From Clostridium acidisoli DSM 12555 (lineage in GTDB: Bacteria > Bacillota > Clostridia > Clostridiales > Clostridiaceae): 64,000 bases of DNA. Below, piece by piece: positions 1-9,000 of the stretch. The notes below the pieces were generated by a model. It searched no databases and was not told the DNA's origin. It saw only the letters and a program-made list of their open reading frames with translations. Each line of letters opens with the position of its first letter. Within the stretch, counting starts at the first letter, position 1. The translations under genes were made by a program, and so were the position numbers. The stretch spans positions 20,067 through 84,066 of the forward strand of contig NZ_FWXH01000014.1 in NCBI RefSeq assembly GCF_900176305.1, read 5' to 3'.

Positions 1-1075
1 TGTTCCGGTTTTAGTTATCGGAAGACTTATAGGTGGTCTCGGAGTTGGAATGGCTTCTACCCTAGTGCCTCTATACATTTCTGAAATAGCACCAGAAAGT
101 ATACGTGGTAGATTAGTTGGAGCATATCAGCTAGCTGTTGCCTCTGGAATGTTTATTGTTTATATAGTAAACGCTATCATTGCAAACACACATACGGTTC
201 AATGGAATCAAGCTACTGGATGGCGTTTAATGTTTGCCGCTGGAGCAATTCCTGGAATTCTATTCTTTGTTCTTTTGTTCTTAGTACCTGAAAGCCCTCG
301 TTATCTTGTGAAAATAGGAAATCAATCATTGGCTCGTGATGTATTGACAAAAATTGCTGGAGCTAAAGAAGCAGAAGTTGAAGTAAATAGTATAAAAGAA
401 TCAATTTCAAAAGACAAAAATGCATCTTTACGTCTTTTGTTTAGAAAAGGTTTTCGTAGTGCTTTAATAATTGCTTTAGTTCTAGCAATAATGCAGCAAT
501 TAACAGGAGTAAGTGCTGTTGCTTATTATGCACCTCTTATTTTTGAACAGACAGGTATGAGTACAAATGCTGCCCTTGTTGAAACAATTGTGCTTGGTGC
601 TGTTAAAGTAATGTTTGTTTTCGGATTAATGTATTTAATAGATCGTGGACGTAAGAGATTATTGCTTTGCGGTTCTGCTGTTATGGGTATATGTCTGTTT
701 GCACTTGGAATAATTTTCACTTCAACCTCATTTAATCATGTAGTTGATATAATAATTCTTCTTATGGTTTTAATTCATACAATTGCCTTTGAATTATCAT
801 GGGGCGGTGGTGTTTGGGTTGTTATTTCTGAAATATTCCCAACAAGCATACGTGGTCGTGCTACTTCACTTGCTTCAGCTACTCTGTGGCTCGCAACTTA
901 TGTTGTAACTCAGTTGTTCCCAATGATGCTTCATGGCTTAGGCGGATCTAAGACATTTTCAATTTTTGGCATATGTTGTGTAATTATGTTCATTTTCACC
1001 TTAAAATGGCTTCCAGAGACAAAGGGAAAATCATTAGAAGAAATACAAGCTTATTGGGCATCCAGTAACAAATAA
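1..1075 (+). CDS. MFS sugar porter (partial, 5' end outside window)
   Basis: The reading frame is open from base 2, before the first internal ATG at 50, so the gene begins left of the window. The visible part shows sugar-porter family hallmarks: GRLIGGLGVG, then PLYISEIAPESIRGRLVG, ten or so hydrophobic segments, PESPRYLV before the central loop, and PETKGKSLEEIQ near the end. Proteins of this family (XylE/AraE/IolT-like) import hexoses, pentoses or inositol with protons. The substrate cannot be read from sequence. No neighbouring catabolic gene lies in the window to specify it. Confidence 0.9.
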   Translation, partial: VPVLVIGRLIGGLGVGMASTLVPLYISEIAPESIRGRLVGAYQLAVASGMFIVYIVNAIIANTHTVQWNQATGWRLMFAAGAIPGILFFVLLFLVPESPRYLVKIGNQSLARDVLTKIAGAKEAEVEVNSIKESISKDKNASLRLLFRKGFRSALIIALVLAIMQQLTGVSAVAYYAPLIFEQTGMSTNAALVETIVLGAVKVMFVFGLMYLIDRGRKRLLLCGSAVMGICLFALGIIFTSTSFNHVVDIIILLMVLIHTIAFELSWGGGVWVVISEIFPTSIRGRATSLASATLWLATYVVTQLFPMMLHGLGGSKTFSIFGICCVIMFIFTLKWLPETKGKSLEEIQAYWASSNK

Positions 1076-1198
1076 CAATTTTAAAAGTGATACGTTATTT
1101 TCATAATTGACATATTACACTATTTTTTCTAATAACACTATAAAATTGAATATTATATACGATAATATACTAATTAAAATCATTCTGGAGGTAATAGT

Positions 1199-2680
1199 AT
1201 GTCAATTAATTCTATTGGGTCATCAACAGTATATTCGAATAATAATATAACTGTTAAGCAACCACCTGATAATTCTTGTGAATATTCTAAAGGACCTATT
1301 GGATGTCTACACATTGATTCAGCAACAGGAAAACTCACTGAGGTTGTAGCGGGGGAAGACACAATACAAGCAGCTAATTTTGATAAAAGCAAAATTTACG
1401 TGGAAGATGCTCTAGTTCGATATGATTATAATACTGGAGAAAATGAATTTGTTACTTATAATAGCAAGGGACAAATGAATGCTCCTAGCTCCAGAGCAGA
1501 TACCTACTCTGACGTTTTCTCTTTAAGTAATAGAGGAGAAACTTCTCAGCAAAAGATTTTAGATGATCTGGACACTTCTTTTTCTGCATATAGACCAATG
1601 AGCAATAATATTCCGCAAAAGAAAGAAACATTAGCTGAGTACGATGAAGCGTCTGATAAAATACAAGCTGAAAATCAAAAAATGCAAAGTCAATATGAGG
1701 CAGTATTACATCAATACGATAGCTACTTAACACCAATTGCAGATTCAACGAATACTTATCTTTTAGAACTTCAAAATCAGAACATTCATAGTGCAGCTAA
1801 CAATTTAACAGATGTGCCTACAGGCGATGGGAACTATCTTGCAGAATCCATAGTAGCCTATGATAAGGCAAAGACAGAGATTCAAGATACCTATTCTAGT
1901 GATAATATAGCAAAACGAGCAGAAGAACAAGGAATTAGTGATGTAGATGGCTACACTAAACAGCAGCAAACTCAGGAGAAAGCAGAATTGCAAAACCTTA
2001 ATCAATACTATTCTAAAGATACAGGTGAAAACATTGATGCACAAGCTAATAATCTAAATGCATTTTTTAATGGTGCCAAATCCATTAATGATCCCAATGA
2101 AACGTCCATTAGTAATTCACTTGTAGATATGGAAAAACAGCTTTTCTCTGTATATAGTCAGTTTAAACAAGATAATAATATTGACTATTCTAATGAAAGT
2201 GTAGAGGATATTGCAAAGAAATTTGAGGACTATAGTCAAGATAAGGTAACAGTAGCAGCAGATATTTCTGGAACAAGCTTCACCTATAAGGATATAGTTT
2301 CTGCTGGACAGGTTCTTAATGACGCATTTGCGGTTTCCAATACAAGCAATACAGTTGATGCTTATAAGGCAGCACTAGGAAATTCAAAAGTCTCTTATGT
2401 TGCTGTGCATGACATGACAAATTCTGCTGGAGCACTTCTATTACAAGCATATAACAAGCATATTTATAATCAAGAAAGCAGTGCAAACAAGGACATAGAT
2501 ACAGAGTATTCTAATGAAGCATATAAACAGCTTAAAAACTTAGATATTTCTGGTGCTAGTGCATTTCAAAATAGCTTTGATAGCATTCTACAAAAATATT
2601 TTGAAAATGGTCATGATAATAGTTATGTAGCAGAGCTCCAAAGTTCATTTGCTGTCTTTGCAAAACAATTTTTTAGCTAA
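1199..2680 (+). CDS. Unrecognised 493-aa Gln/Asn/Ser-rich protein
   Basis: ATG at 1199 follows a good ribosome site (GGAGG at 1187-1191). I do not recognise the family. The protein has no signal peptide or membrane segment, only one or two cysteines, and is rich in Asn, Gln, Ser and Asp. Residues about 140-200 and 235-300 look helical and possibly coiled-coil. The N-terminus (Ser/Asn/Ile-rich) and helical body resemble filamentous or non-classically exported surface proteins only in composition. It stands alone, with about 120 bp before it and a long hairpin 22 bp after its stop. No function is claimed. Confidence 0.6.
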   Translation: MSINSIGSSTVYSNNNITVKQPPDNSCEYSKGPIGCLHIDSATGKLTEVVAGEDTIQAANFDKSKIYVEDALVRYDYNTGENEFVTYNSKGQMNAPSSRADTYSDVFSLSNRGETSQQKILDDLDTSFSAYRPMSNNIPQKKETLAEYDEASDKIQAENQKMQSQYEAVLHQYDSYLTPIADSTNTYLLELQNQNIHSAANNLTDVPTGDGNYLAESIVAYDKAKTEIQDTYSSDNIAKRAEEQGISDVDGYTKQQQTQEKAELQNLNQYYSKDTGENIDAQANNLNAFFNGAKSINDPNETSISNSLVDMEKQLFSVYSQFKQDNNIDYSNESVEDIAKKFEDYSQDKVTVAADISGTSFTYKDIVSAGQVLNDAFAVSNTSNTVDAYKAALGNSKVSYVAVHDMTNSAGALLLQAYNKHIYNQESSANKDIDTEYSNEAYKQLKNLDISGASAFQNSFDSILQKYFENGHDNSYVAELQSSFAVFAKQFFS

Positions 2681-2702
2681 GTCCTATTATAGACATGTAA
2701 AA

Positions 2703-2759
2703 AACAATAGAAGTTAACGGCAGAAGAGCAACCCTCTTCTGCCGTTAACTTCTATTGTT
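2703..2759. repeat. Perfect 26-bp inverted repeat with 5-nt loop
   Basis: Bases 2703-2728 are the exact reverse complement of 2734-2759, with loop CAACC between. On the + strand no T-run follows. On the - strand the stem is followed by a run of T (A-run at 2699-2704 on +), so it would be an intrinsic terminator for leftward transcription. It may also protect the mRNA end of the 493-aa gene. Confidence 0.7.
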
Positions 2760-2808
2760 AGTGCAAAGATAAAAGTCTTAAGTATGACATCGCTTTTAAT
2801 AAATGTCC

Positions 2809-2895
2809 ATGGATGGTGTGATTATGGATTTAGCTAAGTATAGAATAGAAAAAGCTCATGATGATTTTTATTTTTTGCAACATACTAATACATAA
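2809..2895 (+). pseudogene. HEPN-domain-like N-terminal fragment (28 codons)
   Basis: The 332-bp gap before the RHS gene holds the hairpin at 2703-2759 and this short frame. Its residues MDLAKYRIEKAHDDF resemble the beginning of HEPN-domain proteins (partners of minimal nucleotidyltransferases), where an LxxYRxEKAxED pattern is common. It stops after 28 codons and no partner gene is nearby, so it is probably a relic. Identification rests on about 15 residues and is tentative. Confidence 0.35.
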
Positions 2896-2935
2896 AATTA
2901 ATAAAAAATATGGATGCGGGACAAATATTTGCTAA

Positions 2936-2997
2936 TTTCGACATTCACATTATGATATAATCCCCTATATGTTCATAAAATATAGATATTTTATGAA
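2936..2997 (+). promoter_or_regulatory. RHS gene promoter and 12-bp palindrome
   Basis: A -10 box TATAAT with upstream TG lies at 2956-2961; the -35 (TTCGAC near 2936) is poor. Just downstream, 2972-2983 and 2986-2997 form a perfect 12-bp inverted repeat with a 2-nt centre, ending a few bases before the ribosome site AAAGGGG. The palindrome covers the probable transcription start region, so it could be an operator or a 5' stem on the mRNA. Confidence 0.45.
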
Positions 2998-3012
2998 TAA
3001 AGGGGAATTTTT

Positions 3013-6000
3013 ATGTTGAGAATAAAAAAAATTATTTCGGCAAGCCTGATTGTTTTTTTAATAACATCAGTATTACCAATTACGGTGAATGCAGAACAAG
3101 CGGGTGCTAATAATGTAAGTACTCGAAAAATTCAAACAAAAAAAATCAAGAAGAAAAAAGTAGGTAAAATTACAAAAGAATTAACAGATCAAAGAACTAA
3201 AAATAGTAAAAAATATGAAAAAGATGATGGAAGTTATGAAGTAGCAGAATATAAAACACCAATTCATTATCTAGATAATGGGAAATGGAAGGATATTGAT
3301 AACAGTTTAGAAGATTCTAAGGACAATGGTTATTTAGAGAATAAACAAAATGATTTTAAAATTGAAATAGCTAAGAATTCGGCTACGAAAAAGCTTGTAG
3401 ACCTTAAAAAGGATAAGTATGAAATTTCATGGAATTTGGAAGATGCCAAGGGAGCACAAGGGAACATTGTTGCAACAAATGATAATGAATTAAATAAGGA
3501 CATAAATAAAAGTGCAGATGATGAAATAAAAAAGGATGCGGATTTGTCAGTTGAGAGTTCAACTGATAAGCAGGCGGCAAAGGATACTTTAGTTAGTAAT
3601 GAAAAGGTGAAAACTTTAAAAAATTTAACTTCAACTATTAATTTTTCAAACATATTCTCAAACACTGATTTACAGTATGTATTGAATGGTAGTGATGTGA
3701 AAGAAAATATTGTAATAAACAAAGCTAGTGATAACACGGAGTACAAATTTAATTTAAATTTAAAAAATGTTACACCAGTTTTACAGCAAGATAAGTCAAT
3801 AATATTTTATGACTCAAATGATAAAACAAAACAGGTATTTAAGATAGCAGCACCTATTATGTATGATAAATCAGGTGAAGGTAGTAATAGTATAGATGTT
3901 AGTATTAATGAAGCAAAAGATGGATATGTATTAACATTAACACCGAATAAGGATTGGTTAAATAGTAATGATAGGGTGTATCCTGTAACTGTAGATCCAT
4001 CTATGACTACATCTTTAGACAGAACAAATATTCATGATAATTTTGTGTGCTCAAATGATCCAAGCAATAAAGCACAAAATCAATATGTAAGAGTTGGACA
4101 AACACCAGTTGTAGGAACAACAAGAACTTATATTAAATTTGATTTACCACAACTTTCAACTGGAGATATGATAACTAGTGCAGACTTAAACTTACAATTA
4201 TGTTCAGGGGTAAGTAAAATTTCTAACAATCAAGTAAATGTACATAAAATAAATCAAGATTTTAATCCAGATACTATTTCATGGGGAACACAGCCGAGCT
4301 ATGATTCTAATGTTGAAGCACTTAGCAATATAAGTTCAAACCAAGATCAGTGGGTTAATTGGGATATCACTAGTATTGCCAAGCAATGGTTTACTCAGGG
4401 AAATAATTATGGCTTAATGCTAGAGGAAGATAATGGTGGGAATTATAGTGCTTTTTGGTCATCTGACATATATTCAACCTATGCTTCGGCAAGACCACAA
4501 GTTACTTTTAATTATATAAATAATAGCGGTATAGAAGATTATTGGACTTATCACTCACAAGACGTGGGAAGAGCGGGAACTTCCTACTTAAATGATTATA
4601 ATGGAAATTTAATATTTACACATAGTGATATAGACATGAATGGCAGTAAAATGCCGGTGGCTATTAATCATGTGTTTAATAGCAATGATAAAAACTCAGA
4701 CATTGGAACAGGAAACGGCTGGAGACTAAATATAAATCAAAGGTTAGAGTTACAAGCCATAAGTGGAACAAACTATTATAAATATACAGATGAAGACGGA
4801 ACAAGACATTATTTTAAAGATACGGGTTCCTCCCAATTAAGTGATGAATTAAATCTAGGTTTAACGCTTACCAAAGAGACTGATGGAACACTATCTATAA
4901 AGGATAAAAAGGATAACAAAATAGACTTTAATGCAGCTAACTGCGATTTAAACTATATCAAAGATGCAAATGGAAACACTATGACATTTGCCTATGGAGG
5001 CGGAAATTTTAATGGTGTTAGAAATCTTACCAAGGTTACAGATGGGGCAGGAAGGGTAGTAACATTAAATTATACAGGCAGTTTGCTTACATCAATTGTG
5101 GATACTGCCAATAGAAGCACCTACTATAATTATGACGGAAGTGGGAATTTAACATCAATAACATATCCAGATAATAAAACATCCACATACAGCTATGATG
5201 GAAATCATAATTTAATGAGTGCTACAAATTATGATGGATATAAAATATCCTATCAATATTATGGAATAGCACCATATAGAGTTAGTGATGTATTAGAATC
5301 AAATACAAATGGTACTTTAGGAGACGAATTAGGTGTTTCATATGGAAATAATAGCACTACCTTTACAGATGTAAAAGGAAGAAAAAATGTTTACCAATTT
5401 GATAACAGTGGAAAGACCATATCAGTAAAAGATACAGATGGAAGTGCTAAGTATTATCAATATGGTGATACTGCTAATGCTACAAAATTAACATCAGAAT
5501 CAAAACTAGAAAAGACAGTAGTAAATTTATTAACTAATCATGAACTGGAAAACACAGATTCTTGGGGATCTAGCAGTGATGGTGGCAATGGCACAGGAGG
5601 TTTTAGTATAGAGGCAAGTTATCTTGGAAATCAAAGTATAAAGATAACTAAGACAGATAATGTAAGCAGACAATATATGGATCAGTGGCTAACCTTACAA
5701 AAAGGAAAAACGTACACATTTTCAGCGTATGTAAAAACTAATAATGTATCAAATAGTAATGGGCAAGGCGCTACTATAGGTGTATATTTTAAAAATAACG
5801 CAGGTGCATTTCAATGTAAAGAGACAAAGGCAATAAATGGAACAAAAGATTGGCAAAGGCTTCAAGATACATTTACAGTTCCAAGTGATGCAACAGATGG
5901 TGGTGTATGTATAAGAGTAAATTTGCTACAGGAAACAGGTACAGCATATTTTGATAGCATGCAATTAGAAGAAGGAAATATTGCCAATAGATACAACCTG

Positions 6001-9000
6001 ATAGATAATGGAGATCTTACAGGAGCATCAGGTACACCAAATAAATGGGCTTCAAGTGGAATAAGCGGTTCTGATGGATTAGTTATCACAGGTGATTCAG
6101 ATCATCCAAGTAACTTAGATAATAGTGTATATCGAGTTAATGGTGTTTATGGAGTAGAGAAGAGATTATGGCAATCAGTAAATGTACAAGGAAAAGCAGG
6201 AGATGTTTATTCATTAGGTGCATGGGGAAAGGCATATTCTGTGCCAAGTGGAACTTTTCAGATTCAAGCAGCATTTATAAATTCCAGTGGAGCACAATGG
6301 GTAACTTTTGATTTTAATAAAGCATCAAATGATTGGCAGTATGTTTCAGGCGAATGTATAGCTAACTCGGATTATTCAAGAATAGATGTATATTATCTTT
6401 ACAAAGACAATGCAAACACAGCATATTTTGATGGAGCACAATTATATAGAGAGGAGTTTGGGGGTAGTTATCAATATGATTCTAAGGGAAATGTTCAATC
6501 TACGGCAAGCATTGCAAATCAAAACTCAAATTTTCAATATAACTCAAATAATGATTTGATTCAATCAGTAGACCCTAAAGGTAATTCTTTTAACTATACA
6601 TATGATGATAAGCATAATTTAACCGCAGCGACTTCATCAGAAAATATTAATTATGGATTTACATATGATAGTTATGGAAATCCTATAACAGCTAAGGTAG
6701 GAGATGATTCCAGTTATATAAAATCAAGTTCTACTTATACTCAAAGTGGTGACTATATAAAATCACTTACAGATAGTTTAGGTAATACCGTAAATTATAA
6801 TTATGATGAAACAAAGGGCTTATTAGGTAGTGTTACAGATGCTAAGGGGAGTACAACAAATAACAGCTACGATAATATGGATAGATTGACTGGTACTAAT
6901 AAAACTGTAAATGGACAACAGGTAAGCAATAACTATAGTTATCAAAATGACAAGATAAGTCAAATTACTCATAATGGTTTTAACTATAATTTTGCATATG
7001 ATTCATTAGGGAATAATACTACCGTGGCTGTAGGAAATCAGAATTTGATTACCAACACTTATGAACCAAGGACAAGTATACTCCAGCAATCAACTTATGG
7101 AAATGGACAAGTGGTAAGCAATAACTATGATAATTTAGATAGGGTTACGGCAAAGAATTTTAATGGTAAAACAAGATATACTTATCAATATGATGGAAGT
7201 GGGAATTTAGGATATCAGCAGGATATATTGAATGGTGTAAATTATAATTATATTTATGATAGTTCAAATAGACTTACTAGTGCAGTGGATTCTAATGGAA
7301 ATTTCTTGAATTATCAATATGACTTAAACAATAATGTAAGTAGTGTTATTGATAATGTAAGTAATAAGGGATACATAACAAGTTATGGATATGATAAGGA
7401 TAATAAGCAAACACAAGTAAGCTATACAAGATCTAATAGTAATTCAGAATTATTTCCGCTAAATGGAACAGAGTACGGAACTAATGGAACTAGGCCAATG
7501 GGATCTAATATAAATACATCAGTGACAGGAACAGCAACAATTAAAAATGTAACATCAGAAGGCTATGATGTAGTAGCAACAGTAACATCAGCACAAGGTG
7601 GGATAAAGCAAGTAGTATTCCCGACATGGACAAACAATAATGGACAAGATGACTTAATATGGGAAAATCCAACGAATGTATCTGAAAACACTTATGCATA
7701 TCATGTAAATAGAAGTGATCATAAGAATGAGTATGGAGCTTATACTACACACGTATATATATATGATAATGCTGGAAATGTTAAAGTAATACCATTAAGC
7801 ACTACATTAGCAAGTACAGCAACTAATATAACAGCAGTAATAAAAAATGTTGATTGCAATGGTTATGATGTAGTAGCAACAGTAACATCAGCGCAAGGTG
7901 GGATAAAACAAGTAGTATTCCCAACATGGACAAGTAATAATGGACAAGATGACTTGATATGGGGAAATCCAACCAGTGTATCTGGAAACACTTATACTTA
8001 TCATGTAAATAGAAGTGATCATAAAAATGAATATGGAGCCTATATTACACATGTATATTTACATGATAATTCTGGTAATTGCATTGTAGTTCCAACTGGA
8101 GTAACTCTAAATAGCACTAACTTGGGAATTACTGCAAACATAACAAATGTAACTGCTAATGGTTATGATGTAGTAGCAACGGTAACACCAGATGCAAATG
8201 GAATAAACAGAGTAGTCTTTCCAACATGGACAAGTAATAAATGGCAAGATGACTTGATATGGGGAAATCCAACAAGTGTATCTGGTGATACTTATACATA
8301 TCATGTAAATAGAAGTGATCATAAAAATGAATATGGAGCTTATAACACACATGCTTATGTATATGACAATTCAGGAAACTGTGTTGTAGCAGGAACAGCT
8401 ACAACTTTATATGCACCAGTAGATGGAATAGATATGACAAATGATTCCGGAAAGACTGTGATGCTTGCAGATGGTGTTGGAACTGCGGTGTACAGCCTAG
8501 GAATAAATAAAAATGCAGGAACATTGAGTACTAGGTTTAAGACTAATGTAACAGGAGCAATGAGATTTGTAATGGCAGCTCAAGGGAAAAATGACGAAGG
8601 CCTGTATTTGTACTTAGGAACAGATGATAAATTGAAAATAGCAGTAAGAAACAATGCTGGAAATATGGTTGATGTAGCAAGTACAAGTGACGTAATAAGT
8701 GCAAATCAGTGGTACTTCACAGCAGTAAACTGGCAGGTGCAGAACGGAACATTAAATGTTACACTGTATTTAAACGATAAAAGTTATACGGGAAGTACAA
8801 CAGATTTTAAGGACTTTAGTGGAGCAAATGTGAGTTTAGGAGCATCAGAAACAGGAAATCTCCCACTAAAAGGAGAAATGGAACAATTTTCATATTCTGG
8901 CTCAACAATGAGCAGTACTGACATACAAAATGTGAGTAAGGGTTCAAGTAATAATGTTGTAAATTATTCATATGATAATTTAGCTAGATTAAGTAGCGAA

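Noticed and set aside
8107..8352. Leftward frames opposite the RHS repeats
   Set aside because: They are antisense shadows of the 300-bp coding repeats; composition (Ile/Cys/Tyr-rich) reflects the repeated sense sequence.
7531..8420. Possible CRISPR-like array
   Set aside because: The 300-bp period is an in-frame protein repeat, with no short repeat/spacer pattern. No CRISPR array was seen in the window.
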